Shown here: piece by piece, positions 16,668 through 25,514 of the stretch
Layout of the letters: each line of letters begins with the position of its first letter
Position numbering within the stretch: the stretch's first letter is position 1
Assembly (NCBI RefSeq): GCF_014648435.1
Contig: NZ_BMRC01000022.1
Coordinates: forward strand, 62,001-126,000
DNA length: 64,000 bases
Reading direction: 5' to 3'
Origin: Nonomuraea spiralis
GTDB taxonomy: Bacteria > Actinomycetota > Actinomycetes > Streptosporangiales > Streptosporangiaceae
Notes under the pieces: generated by a model
Database searches by the model: none
What the model was told of the DNA's origin: nothing
What the model saw: the letters and a program-made list of their open reading frames with translations, nothing else
Position numbers and translations under genes: made by a program

Positions 16668-17255
16668 ATGGACGCAGACACATCCGGCTGGAACCGTACG
16701 CTGCGCGAGCAATGGGAGGTCCACTGGAAGCACCAGGTCCGGGCCCGGCTCGACGGCCTGACCGACGAGGAGTACTTCTGGTCACCTGTCCCGGACGCCT
16801 GGAGCGTACGGCCGCGCGGGACCTCTGCGGCGCCCGTACAGGCCGGTTCGGGGGACTTCACGATCGACTTCGCCTTCCCCCAGCCGGTTCCCGCGCCCTT
16901 CACCACGATCGCCTGGCGGCTCGGCCACGTCATCGTCGGCGTGCTCGCCGCCCGCAACGCCGCCCACTTCGGGGCGCCGGCGGCCTCGTACGACACCTGG
17001 GAGTACGCCGGGCGCGCGGCCGGCGCGCTCGACCAGCTCGACGGCCAGATCGAACGGTGGCTGGCCGGCGTAAGCGCTCTCGGCGAGGCCGGGCTCGGCG
17101 CGCGCGTCGGCGACAAGGAGCCCTATCCGGAGGCCTCCATGGCCGACCTGGTCCTGCACATCCACCGCGAGCTGATCCACCACCTGTCGGAGGTCTGCCT
17201 CCTCCGCGACCTCCACCTCCACCTCCGCCCTCGCGTGGAGCGCCCTCTCCCATGA
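16668..17255 (+). CDS. DinB family protein (DinB_2)
   Basis: A 195-residue four-helix protein with the DinB/YfiT pattern: LREQWEVHWKHQVRARLDGLTDEEYFWSPVPDAWSVR at the start, WRLGHVIVG in the middle and HIHRELIHHLSEV at the end, supplying histidines for a metal site. The family includes thiol transferases and isomerases that use mycothiol; the substrate here is unknown. It is divergent from the WYL regulator, which probably controls it. Confidence 0.85.
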   Translation: MDADTSGWNRTLREQWEVHWKHQVRARLDGLTDEEYFWSPVPDAWSVRPRGTSAAPVQAGSGDFTIDFAFPQPVPAPFTTIAWRLGHVIVGVLAARNAAHFGAPAASYDTWEYAGRAAGALDQLDGQIERWLAGVSALGEAGLGARVGDKEPYPEASMADLVLHIHRELIHHLSEVCLLRDLHLHLRPRVERPLP

Positions 17256-17288
17256 CCGCGAGCGTCGCGGGCCGTCTACCCTCTCCGC

Positions 17289-17756
17289 ATGGGGACCGAG
17301 ATCTACGGCTACATCGAGGCCCGTCACCCGCTGGCCCATGAGGACTGGTACGAGGGCGACCCGTGGACCGCCGTGTCCATCCCCCTCTACCCGCTCTACG
17401 ACGAGCAGGACTACGAGTCGTTCGCCTGCCTCTTCGGCGTTCGCGACCGGCTCGGCTGGGTCCCCGTCGCGCCCGGCCGCGGCCTGCCGCCTGACGTGTC
17501 GGAACCGGTACGCACCGACTACGAGCACGCCGCGCGACTCGACGCCGCCGTGCACGGGTGCACGTGGATCTCCTGGGCGGAGCTTCGCGACCTGGACATG
17601 ACGGTACGTCCCGGAACAGGGCCCGCGGACGTCGCTCCGACACGGCTCGACGTACTGGGGCCGGAAACCGGGTGGGGGCCGGTCCTCGGGGTGATGGCGG
17701 CGCTGGCGCGGCGGTTCGGGGCTGACGGCGTGCGACTGGTCGTCTGGTTCGACTGA
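17289..17756 (+). CDS. Hypothetical protein, 155 aa
   Basis: I do not recognise a named family. The protein begins MGTEIYGYIEARHP and is rich in aromatic and acidic residues (EDWYEGDPWTAV, YPLYDEQDYESFACLFGV), with WGPVLGVMAALARRFGADGVRLVVWFD at the end, so it is soluble and probably alpha/beta. A TACCCT box 10 bases before ATG suggests a leaderless start. It does not share a strand with its downstream neighbour. Confidence 0.65.
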   Translation: MGTEIYGYIEARHPLAHEDWYEGDPWTAVSIPLYPLYDEQDYESFACLFGVRDRLGWVPVAPGRGLPPDVSEPVRTDYEHAARLDAAVHGCTWISWAELRDLDMTVRPGTGPADVAPTRLDVLGPETGWGPVLGVMAALARRFGADGVRLVVWFD

Positions 17757-17797
17757 GGGACGTCGGGTCGCCCGGTTCGGCTGAGGGGCGTCGCGGG

Positions 17798-19000
17798 TCA
17801 GTCCCAGCGGAGGCGGTGTTCCAGCAGCCGTTGCTGGGCGGGGTTGGCGGTCAGGTCCAGTGCCTGTTCGTCGGCCCGGCGGGCCTCGTCGCGGCGGCCC
17901 AGGTCCCGCAGCAGCTCGGCCCGGGTGGCGTGGAACAGGGCGTACCGCCGCAGCGATGGGCCCAGCTCCTCCAGTTCGGCCAGCGCCATGTCCGGCCCCT
18001 GGCCGTAGCGGACGGCGACCGCCCGGTGCAGCCGGGTCACCGGCGAGGGCGCCAGGAACAGCAGCAGGTCGTACAGAACCAGGATCTGCGCCCAGTCGGT
18101 GTCGGCGAAGGTCCGCGCCTCGGCGTGGCAGGCCACGATCGCCGCCTGCACCTGGTACGGGCCCGGCCGATGGTGGGCGCGGGCGGCTCGCGTCAGCAGC
18201 GTGCTCGCCTCCTCGATCGCCTGCCGGTCCCACAGGTCTCGGTCCTGGTCGGCCAGCAACACCAGCCGTCCGCCGGGGTCGAAGCGGGCCGCGCCGCGCG
18301 CCCGGTGCAGCCGGATCAGCGCCAGCAGCCCGGCCGCCTCGGGCTCCTTCGGCATCAGGTTCACCAGCAGCGCGGCCAGCCATTCGGCCTCCTCGACCAG
18401 GTCGCGCGCGTGGGCCCGTTCCGCGGTGCTGGACAGGTAACCCTCGTTGAACAGCAGATACACCACGGCCAGCACCTCCCCCAGCCGCTCCGGCAGCTCC
18501 TCCTGCGACGGGACCCGGTAGGGGATCCCGGCCTCGCCGATCTTCCGTTTGGCGCGGGTGATCCGCTGTGCCACCGTCGCCTCCGGCACGACGAACGCCG
18601 CCGCGATCTGCGCCGTACTGAGCCCGCACACCACTCGCAGCGTGAGCGCGATCTGCGCCGGACGCGACAACGCGGGATGGCAGCAGATGAAGACCAGCCG
18701 CAGCCGATCGTCCGGCACGGCCGGCTCCGGCCAGGTGAGCGCGGCCAGCTTGGCCCGGTAGTTCGACTCGCGCCGCAACACGTCCAGGCCGCGCCGCCGG
18801 GCCACGGTGAACAACCAGGCGTCCGGCCGCTCCGGTACGCCCTCCTCCGGCCAGCGGCGCAGCGCGGTCTCGACGGCGTCCTGCACCAGGTCCTCGGCGG
18901 CGGAGAAGTCGCCGAGGAGCGACACCAGCGACGCGGCCAGGCCGCCCGCGTGCTCGCGGACCACCCTGGCCAGCACCTCCTCGTGCCCCGGCCCGCTCAC
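17798..19000 (-). CDS. ECF42 family RNA polymerase sigma factor
   Basis: A 400-residue sigma factor with region 2 (DFSAAEDLVQDAVETALRRWP, AWLFTVARRRGLDVLRRE), region 4 (LTLRVVCGLSTAQIAAAFVVPEATVAQRITRAKRKI) and a long C-terminal helical extension (AVVYLLFNEGYLSS, LADQDRDLWDRQAIEEA) typical of ECF42/SigJ-like proteins. There is no anti-sigma gene; the extension is thought to regulate activity. GTG at 19000 overlaps the stop of the YCII gene by four bases, so the two are coupled. Confidence 0.9.
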   Translation of the reverse strand: MSGPGHEEVLARVVREHAGGLAASLVSLLGDFSAAEDLVQDAVETALRRWPEEGVPERPDAWLFTVARRRGLDVLRRESNYRAKLAALTWPEPAVPDDRLRLVFICCHPALSRPAQIALTLRVVCGLSTAQIAAAFVVPEATVAQRITRAKRKIGEAGIPYRVPSQEELPERLGEVLAVVYLLFNEGYLSSTAERAHARDLVEEAEWLAALLVNLMPKEPEAAGLLALIRLHRARGAARFDPGGRLVLLADQDRDLWDRQAIEEASTLLTRAARAHHRPGPYQVQAAIVACHAEARTFADTDWAQILVLYDLLLFLAPSPVTRLHRAVAVRYGQGPDMALAELEELGPSLRRYALFHATRAELLRDLGRRDEARRADEQALDLTANPAQQRLLEHRLRWD

Positions 19001-19335
19001 GAGAGGGGACGGATCTCCACGATCGGGCAGGCCGGCCACGAACGGGCCATCTTCAGCGCCTCGTCCAGATCGGCCACCTCGACCTCGGCGAACCCGCTGA
19101 CCACCTCCTTGCCCTCCACGAACGGCCCGTCGGTGACCACCGGCTCCCCCGGGTCCAGCCGCACCGTGGTCGCGGTGTGCGCCGGAGCCAGGTGCGCGTG
19201 ATGGGTGATCCGGTCCGCGTGCTCGGCGAACCAGCGTCCCACCGCCTCGTACGCCTCCTGCCGTTCCAGCTCGCCCATCTCCGCCAGCTGCCGGGCGAAC
19301 TCCTCGGTCTCGACGAACATCAGTACGTACTTCAC
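18997..19335 (-). CDS. YCII-related (DGPF) protein, partner of ECF42 sigma
   Basis: A 112-residue YCII/DGPF protein: KYVLMFVETEEFARQ start, then EPVVTDGPFVEGKEVVSGFAEVEVADLDEALKMA, the DGPF signature. The GTG start at 19335 follows a GAGGAGG site. The family is the usual genomic partner and target of ECF42 factors. Upstream, CGTCGA-N15-CGTA is a poor match to the TGTCGA/CGAC-type elements seen before the other two copies. Confidence 0.88.
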   Translation of the reverse strand: MKYVLMFVETEEFARQLAEMGELERQEAYEAVGRWFAEHADRITHHAHLAPAHTATTVRLDPGEPVVTDGPFVEGKEVVSGFAEVEVADLDEALKMARSWPACPIVEIRPLS

Positions 19336-19455
19336 GTCGGCCTCCTCGTATGCCGTTCTACGCGAGTGGGCGTCAGATCGACGCCTCAACAGGAAGACGA
19401 TCGGGCGGCCCGCCGGCACGACATGCGGGAAGCTCAACCTGCCGATGCCTCGCGA

Positions 19456-19947
19456 TCACTCGCGCGAGCGCCACCCGCCCACGATGAGCGTGAGCGCCGA
19501 CGTCACGATGACCAGATCGAACATCACCTGCACGATGACCACCGCCTTCGCCCCCTGCCCCACGGGGACGACGTCGCCGTAGCCGATCGTGCCCAGCGTG
19601 ACGACGGAGAAGTACAGCGCGTCCAGCCGGGTGCGCAGGCCGTGGAACTGGTCGGCCATCAGGAAGTACAGCGCCGCGAAGAAGGCGACCACGAGGGTGA
19701 CGACGGTCAGCAACATCGCCAGTTGCTCCGCCAGGAGCCGTTCGCGTCGCAGCGCGCGCCCGACCTGCCGGCCCACCAGCCAGGTCAGCACGATCACGCC
19801 GGCCACGAAGCCGATCGTACGCAGTTCGGGCGACCCGCCCGGCGTCCTCGCCGCAGGCAGCGGCGCGACGAAGTAGACGCCGGTGATCAGGACGACCGCG
19901 GCCGCCGACCGCGCCCATGCCCGCAGGCCGACCTGAGAAGAAGACAT
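19456..19947 (-). CDS. Two-pore-domain-type potassium channel protein
   Basis: A 163-residue membrane protein with four hydrophobic segments. The last two flank a pore helix and the selectivity filter TLGTIGYGDVVP, the signature of K+ channels (Ion_trans_2). There is no RCK/TrkA-N ligand domain. It probably conducts K+ across the cytoplasmic membrane. It stands alone between the YCII promoter region and a divergent PAP2 gene. Confidence 0.9.
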   Translation of the reverse strand: MSSSQVGLRAWARSAAAVVLITGVYFVAPLPAARTPGGSPELRTIGFVAGVIVLTWLVGRQVGRALRRERLLAEQLAMLLTVVTLVVAFFAALYFLMADQFHGLRTRLDALYFSVVTLGTIGYGDVVPVGQGAKAVVIVQVMFDLVIVTSALTLIVGGWRSRE

Positions 19948-20118
19948 GCGATGAGCCTTCCGCGGCCTCCGCGGCCCTCAACGCGGACGACGGTATGCAA
20001 TCGGCCAAGCACGTGGCGCCCCGGCCGACCCGGCCGTCCCGCGCCTGGCTTGGCCGTCGTCGCCCGGACCGCTCGGTGCTTGATCCACGCCGGAGCGGGA
20101 TGAATTAGGGTGACCCGC

Positions 20119-20898
20119 GTGAGCCCGCACGAGGTGGCCGACGGCCGATTATCGCGCCTGATCACACGCGCCCGGTCGGTCGTTCTCGTCCGGAGGACGG
20201 GCGGGCGTCCCGCGCCGCTCGTCGAAGCGGCCGTCCTGACCCTCGTGATCCTGCTCTTCTCCCGGCTGCACGCCGCGGCCGGAAAGGACGTGGTGGCCGC
20301 CACCGCCCACGCCCGTGCCCTCCAGTCCTTGGAACGCACTCTCCACCTGAACGTCGAACTGACGGCGAACCAGTGGCTGACCGCGCATCCGTCCCTGATC
20401 CTTCCGGCCGTCTCCTACTACCGCCTGTACTACGTCGCGATCATCGGCGTCCTGGTGTGGACCTTCCTCAGGCACGCCGACGTCTACGTCAAGGTCCGCC
20501 GTACCCTCGTCGCGATGACCGTGCTGGTGTTGCCCGTCTTCTGGGCGCTGCCCATGTCTCCCCCGCGGTTCGCCCTGCCCGGCATCGTGGACATCGTCGC
20601 CCGGCACGACCTCCTGACCAGCCGCCCGAGCGGAAGCGGCCAGAACCTGTACTCGGCGATGCCCAGCATGCACATGGGCTGGTCGTTGTGGTGCGCGTAC
20701 GCCGTGTGGTGCGCGCTGCGGCCGTCCCATCCGCGTCTGGCATGGTTGGCCTGGATCTTCCCGCTGGGCATGGCGGCCGTGGTCCTCACCACGGGCAACC
20801 ACTACGTCCTGGACATCGCCGGAAGCGTCGCCTTACTGATCGTCTCCATCGCGGCCGTACGAGCCTGGAACACCCTCACCCGGCATCTCCGGATCTGA
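20119..20898 (+). CDS. PAP2 superfamily membrane phosphatase/transferase
   Basis: About 259 residues with several membrane helices and the PAP2_3 motifs SAMPSMHMGWSLW and TTGNHYVLDIAG, holding the catalytic histidines. The group includes inositol-phosphotransferase-like enzymes and lipid phosphatases. A TAGGGT box (20107-20112) puts transcription start near the GTG at 20119, so the gene is likely leaderless from there; GTG at 20110 is the alternative. The 3' end overlaps the convergent DUF2750 gene by 23 bases. Confidence 0.87.
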   Translation: MSPHEVADGRLSRLITRARSVVLVRRTGGRPAPLVEAAVLTLVILLFSRLHAAAGKDVVAATAHARALQSLERTLHLNVELTANQWLTAHPSLILPAVSYYRLYYVAIIGVLVWTFLRHADVYVKVRRTLVAMTVLVLPVFWALPMSPPRFALPGIVDIVARHDLLTSRPSGSGQNLYSAMPSMHMGWSLWCAYAVWCALRPSHPRLAWLAWIFPLGMAAVVLTTGNHYVLDIAGSVALLIVSIAAVRAWNTLTRHLRI

Positions 20899-21250
20899 TC
20901 CGCCGGGCGGCTTCGAGCCGGGCGAGTACGTGCTCCACCTCAAGATCCCAGCCCACCACTCGCCTGCCGGACCAGTTGACCCCGACCAGAAGACCGTCCC
21001 TCTCGAGGCCGGGCAGCCACTCGCCCACCCATTCATCGACGCCGATCTCCCTGGGTTCCATCGCGGCATAGGCGGGAGCCGTCCTGATGACCTTCTCCAC
21101 CCCGGCGAGCGAAGACCAGAACGGCATGCTCCGCCGTCCACGCGCAGTCGGCGGAGCCGGGCAACCATCCCCGTCCTGAACCGTCCACAGCCTGCGACGG
21201 GCCACGACATCACGAAAGAACGCCGCCGCCTGCGCCCCACTCTGACTCAT
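20876..21250 (-). CDS. DUF2750 family protein
   Basis: A 124-residue protein with the DUF2750 core: AAAFFRDVVARRRLWTVQDGDG, RSMPFWSSLAGVEKVI, WLPGLERDGLLVGVNWSGRRVVGWDLE. In other bacteria this family often sits with contact-dependent toxin clusters as a putative immunity protein, but no toxin gene is visible here. It follows the 21300-21812 gene by 49 bases on the same strand. Confidence 0.8.
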   Translation of the reverse strand: MSQSGAQAAAFFRDVVARRRLWTVQDGDGCPAPPTARGRRSMPFWSSLAGVEKVIRTAPAYAAMEPREIGVDEWVGEWLPGLERDGLLVGVNWSGRRVVGWDLEVEHVLARLEAARRIRSGDAG

Positions 21251-21299
21251 TTGGTGGCTTCGTTGTAGCGGATGAGGGTCATTGACACTTGGAGCGGCC

Positions 21300-21812
21300 T
21301 CAGAGACCGATCCAGCAATAGAGCAGTTCGTTTTCCTTCTGGGCCCGGCGGGCGAGGTCTCGTAGCCCGGTGAGGGTCTCCAGGAGGTATCCGTCGCCCG
21401 GCGGTATGTTCGCGAACTCCTCGATGTGCTCCCATTGCTCGACGAGTACGTCCACCCTGTCGTCGGGAATGTCGGCGAGCGTGTCGCGTACGTCGGGAGA
21501 GAGCTCTTCGATGCCCGGCCCGTCCTTGTAGGGCGAGTCGTCAGGAAGGGCTTCCCATTCCTCCATCGTCGCCGGGGCGCCCTCGGGCGGTGGATGAACG
21601 GTGCTCGTCTGCACCAGGTCGAAACTGAAGGGAATCTCCCTGGCCAAGGCTATGAGCCGGCCGAGAATCATTTCGGGATCGATCCCCTTGGCGTCCACCG
21701 CGTCGAATGCCGGCCCGCCGCGCACTGGCTTCTCGACGGCACGAGGAATCTCCGGTTTCTCCGCGGCGGCCCGCCTGTCCGCCGCCCGGTAGTAGTCGTA
21801 GAAGATCCCCAT
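21300..21812 (-). CDS. Hypothetical acidic protein, 170 aa
   Basis: No family recognised. It starts MGIFYDYYRAADRRAAAEK after a GGGAGGGGCCGG site and has a fairly acidic sequence (GAPATMEEWEALPDDSPYKDG, WEHIEEFANIPPGD). Similar starts occur in small actinobacterial proteins that look like immunity or SMI1-type proteins; this is weak inference, partly from the DUF2750 neighbour. No signal peptide or membrane segment is visible. Confidence 0.6.
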   Translation of the reverse strand: MGIFYDYYRAADRRAAAEKPEIPRAVEKPVRGGPAFDAVDAKGIDPEMILGRLIALAREIPFSFDLVQTSTVHPPPEGAPATMEEWEALPDDSPYKDGPGIEELSPDVRDTLADIPDDRVDVLVEQWEHIEEFANIPPGDGYLLETLTGLRDLARRAQKENELLYCWIGL

Positions 21813-21969
21813 CCGGCCCCTCCCGTTCTGATCGTCGGCAGCCATTCTCGTGGAAACTCAGGAGTCCGCAGATCATCATGATTGGACAGAGGGCTCATAG
21901 AACTCGGGCAGGCCGACAGGAGCGGCGAACGCTGACCCGCACGCAGGACCCCGCCCGCCTCGCCGGGCA

Positions 21970-22000
21970 TTGACGTTCGTGACGGGCTCGCGCACACAAT
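21970..22000 (+). promoter_or_regulatory. Candidate promoter of the kinase-propeller gene
   Basis: TTGACG (21970-21975) and CACAAT (21995-22000) are 19 bases apart, and the expected start falls at the GTG at 22006. This fits a leaderless transcript. Confidence 0.4.
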
Positions 22001-22005
22001 GGGTC

Positions 22006-25000
22006 GTGGCTTGGAGCCCGCTCCTCGACGGTGACCCCCAGCGTATCGGCGTGTACACCCTCGCGGGCCGTCTCGGCGCGGGTGGGCAGGGGGTCGTCTA
22101 CGAGGCGTACGGGCCGGCCGGTGACCGGGTGGCGGTCAAGGTGCTGCACGCCGGGTCGGCCTCCCTCCGCCCGCCCGACGGCGAAGTGCGGGCATTGTCG
22201 AGGATCGCCCCCTTCTGCACCGCCAGGATCCTCGACTTCGACCTGGAGGCCGAGCGGCCGTACATCGTCAGCGAGTTCGTGTCGGGGGCGAGCCTGCGCG
22301 CGGCCGTCCAGGAGCACGGTCCCTTCCACGGCGACGAGTTGCACCGGCTGGCGGTGGGGGTGGCCACGGCCCTGGTGGCGGTCCACCGCGCGGGCGTGGT
22401 GCACCGCGATCTCAAACCGGACAACGTGCTGCTGGGCCCCGACGGGCCCCGCGTCATCGACTTCGGCATCGCCCGGCTGCTCACCGGCTCGATCACCCCG
22501 GGCGGCGCCGTCGGCACCCCGCTCTACATGGCCCCCGAGGTGCTGCGCGGCGCCCAAGCGGGCCGGGCGGCCGACGTCTACGGCTGGGCGGCCGTCATGT
22601 TGTACGCCGCGTCGGGCCGTCCGCCGTACCGGACGCAGGCGCACACCGTCCCGCTGCCGGAGCCGCTCCGCGTACTCGTGGACGCGGGGCTGGCCGAGCG
22701 GCCGGAAGAACGTCCGGCGGCCCGCGACCTCCTGCTCGGCCTGCTGGAACACCGGGCCGCCCACGGGAACCTCATGGAGGCCGGCAGCCGGGCGGCGGGC
22801 GTCGTCGCCGCCCGGAACGGCGCCGTACGGCCGCCGCTCGGCGAGTGCGCCGAGCAGGCGTTCGCGGCGCTGCCCGAGCCCGCGCAGGCCGCCGTCCCCG
22901 GCCTCCTGGTACGCCTGGTCGGCCCCGGCGACCAGCTCAGATCCGCCGCCCTGGACGAACTGGGCGACGACCCGGCCGCGCCCGTCGCCGTCGAGGCCCT
23001 GCGCCGGGCGGGGATGCTGACCGGCGACGCGAACGGCGTGCGCATCGCCTCGCCCGCCCTGCCCGTCGCCTGGCACCGGCTGCGTGGCTGGCTGGCCGAC
23101 GAACGTCCCGGCCTGGCCGATCACGAACGCCTGCGCGACGCGGCCCGGGCATGGGCGGCGAACGGGCACAAGGACGCCGACCTGCACCAGGGCTCCGCGC
23201 TCGAACGCGACCACCGCTGGGCCGGCCAGACCCGGCGGCACCTGCGGCTCAACCCGGTCGAACGGCGTTTCCTCGCCGCCTCGGCCACGCTGGCGGGCCG
23301 TCGCAGGCGGCGCCGGGCTCTGCTGCTCTCCCTGCTCGCCGCGCTGCTCGCGGTGGCGGCGGTCCTGGGCACGCTGGCCGAGACGCAGCGACGTACCGTC
23401 ACCGGGCAGCGGGACGAGGCGATCGCCCGCGGGCTCGCCGCGCGGGTGCCCGCGCTGCGCCTGCACACGCCCACCACCGCGATGCAGCTCAGCCTCGCCG
23501 CCTGGCGCCTGTCCCCCGTGCCCGAGGCGCGGCTCGGGCTGCTGGCCTCGCTCGGCCAGGCCGACGTCAGTACGGGCATCGACGGCAGGTACGTCGCCGT
23601 GTCGGCCCGGGGGCACGTCCTGACCTGGGACAGCGACGGCGGGACGGTCCGCGACCCGGCCACGCGCCGGACGCTGGGCACGATCGCCTCGCCCGATTGT
23701 TGCGCGAACAGCTTCCTCAGCCCGGACGCCTCCCTCCTGCTCGCCATCGACGCCTACCAGTACAAGGCCCGCCTGTTCGGCGTGCGCGACGGCCGCCTGC
23801 TGCACGAACTGCCCCTGGTCGGCAACGGAGCGGTCTTCGCCGCCCGGGGCGGCAGGGCGGCGGTCTTCACGTACGACTCCGGCAGGCCGGTCTCGGTGCT
23901 CGACCTGCGCAGCGGCACCGTCGTGAGCACGCTGACCAGGAAGACGGTCACGGCGGTGGCCCTGAGCCCCGACGGTTCCACCCTCGCGCTGGCCGGCGCG
24001 GACCGCCGGGTGGAGCTGGTGGACCTCGCGTCGGGACGTACGGCACGCGCGTTCACCGTCCCGCCCTCCGACGACCAGATCCGCGCGCTGCGCTTCACCC
24101 CGGACGGCAGGACCCTGATCACCCACGCCGTCGAGCTCCGCTTCTGGGACACGGGCACCGGCGCCGAACGCGCCGACCACGCCGCGGCCGGGGAGCACGT
24201 GGAGAGCTTCGCCACCGACCCCGGCGGGCGGTGGCTGGTGACCGCGAGCAGCCAGGGCTTACGGCTCTGGGACGTACGCGCCCGCTGGTCGGCGACCGTC
24301 GTACCGGGCCTGCCGTCCCTGGTGGAGGAACTGGCGTTCACCGGCGACGGCCGCGGCCTGGCCTACACGGTACGGCCGGGCGGCGTACGGTTCGCCGACG
24401 TGACCGCCTGGACCGCGCCCGATCGGCTGGGCGGGGAGGCCGTGCAGGCGGCGCTGGCGGCCGGGGCGGAACGGGCCGCCACGGCCGGGCCGGACGGCGT
24501 ACGGGTGTGGGACCTGCGTACCCGCGGCCAGGTCGGGCCCACCCTGGTCTTCCAGGGCACGGAGGCGACCTCGCCGTGCTCCGACCCGAACGACCCCAAG
24601 CACGCGGTGACCCTCAGCCCGGACGGCTCCACTCTCGCGGCGGTCACCCCGGACGGAGCCGTACGGATCAGCGACGTCGCCACCGGCCGTGAACTGGCCC
24701 GCCTCCCGCGCCGCCAGCCCCGCCGGACGGGCGATCTGTGGCGGGTCGGCGACCTCACGTTCGGCCCCGACGGCAGGACGCTCGCCGCCGCCACGACCTA
24801 CCGCGCGGCCGGCACCTGCGAGGAGGAACGGGCCACCCAGCTCTGGACCGCCACCCCTTCCTGGCGGCCGGCCCACACGGTGAGCGCGACCTACGGGAGT
24901 TTCGCCTTCCTCCCCGGCGGCCGGGAAGTGGTGGTACGCGACAACGACGGGCTCGTGCTCATCGACGTCGCCTCCGGGCGCGCGGTCCGGCGGATCAACA

Positions 25001-25452
25001 CCGATGCCATCGGCGGGTCGCTGAGCGGCCTCGCGCCCGACCCCCGCTACGCGCTCACGGGCGTCAACGCGTTGTACCTCGCCGATCTGCGTACGGGCCG
25101 CCTCATCGAGCCGCCGCTGGTCAGCGAGGCCGGCATCGACGCCGCCGCGTCCTCCCCGGACGGCCGCACCCTCGCCACCGTCGACGGGGACCAGCGCGTA
25201 CGCGTACGCGACACCTCCACCGGCCAGGTCGCCGACCTCCCGTTCCCCGGCACCGCGGGCCCCGTGCTCGCCCTGTCCTTCTCCCCCGACGGCCGCACCC
25301 TGTACGTGCTGACCGGCGACGGCGTCCTGTTCACGTACGTCACCGACGGCCCCCGCGCCGCCGCCCTGCTGTGCACCCGCGTAGGCGGCCACCCCTCCCG
25401 AACCGACTGGTCACGCTACGTCCCGGACGCCCCGTACCGCGAACTCTGCTGA
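22006..25452 (+). CDS. Transmembrane Ser/Thr protein kinase with WD40-like beta-propeller sensor
   Basis: About 1148 residues. The Hanks kinase domain (1-260) has the glycine loop GAGGQGVVYEAY, VAVKVL, HRDLKPDNVLLG, DFGIARLL and GTPLYMAPEVL, so it appears active. A linker leads to one membrane helix (ALLLSLLAALLAVAAVLG, ~445-462). The rest is an extracytoplasmic WD40-like propeller with repeated LSPDGSTLA / FSPDGRTLY blades and EFSLA-like STAND linker features (AIARGLAARVPALRL...AAWRLSP). It probably senses an external cue and phosphorylates cytoplasmic targets. No phosphatase or FHA gene is adjacent. Confidence 0.88.
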   Translation: MAWSPLLDGDPQRIGVYTLAGRLGAGGQGVVYEAYGPAGDRVAVKVLHAGSASLRPPDGEVRALSRIAPFCTARILDFDLEAERPYIVSEFVSGASLRAAVQEHGPFHGDELHRLAVGVATALVAVHRAGVVHRDLKPDNVLLGPDGPRVIDFGIARLLTGSITPGGAVGTPLYMAPEVLRGAQAGRAADVYGWAAVMLYAASGRPPYRTQAHTVPLPEPLRVLVDAGLAERPEERPAARDLLLGLLEHRAAHGNLMEAGSRAAGVVAARNGAVRPPLGECAEQAFAALPEPAQAAVPGLLVRLVGPGDQLRSAALDELGDDPAAPVAVEALRRAGMLTGDANGVRIASPALPVAWHRLRGWLADERPGLADHERLRDAARAWAANGHKDADLHQGSALERDHRWAGQTRRHLRLNPVERRFLAASATLAGRRRRRRALLLSLLAALLAVAAVLGTLAETQRRTVTGQRDEAIARGLAARVPALRLHTPTTAMQLSLAAWRLSPVPEARLGLLASLGQADVSTGIDGRYVAVSARGHVLTWDSDGGTVRDPATRRTLGTIASPDCCANSFLSPDASLLLAIDAYQYKARLFGVRDGRLLHELPLVGNGAVFAARGGRAAVFTYDSGRPVSVLDLRSGTVVSTLTRKTVTAVALSPDGSTLALAGADRRVELVDLASGRTARAFTVPPSDDQIRALRFTPDGRTLITHAVELRFWDTGTGAERADHAAAGEHVESFATDPGGRWLVTASSQGLRLWDVRARWSATVVPGLPSLVEELAFTGDGRGLAYTVRPGGVRFADVTAWTAPDRLGGEAVQAALAAGAERAATAGPDGVRVWDLRTRGQVGPTLVFQGTEATSPCSDPNDPKHAVTLSPDGSTLAAVTPDGAVRISDVATGRELARLPRRQPRRTGDLWRVGDLTFGPDGRTLAAATTYRAAGTCEEERATQLWTATPSWRPAHTVSATYGSFAFLPGGREVVVRDNDGLVLIDVASGRAVRRINTDAIGGSLSGLAPDPRYALTGVNALYLADLRTGRLIEPPLVSEAGIDAAASSPDGRTLATVDGDQRVRVRDTSTGQVADLPFPGTAGPVLALSFSPDGRTLYVLTGDGVLFTYVTDGPRAAALLCTRVGGHPSRTDWSRYVPDAPYRELC

Positions 25453-25514
25453 ACGGCGCAAGCGGCCCGAGTCGTGATCGTGGTGATATCTGCCGCTGCG
25501 AAGATCCAGGACTC

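Noticed and set aside
20833..21240. Alternative minus-strand frame over the DUF2750 gene
   Set aside because: The 20876-21250 frame matches a known family; this one does not.
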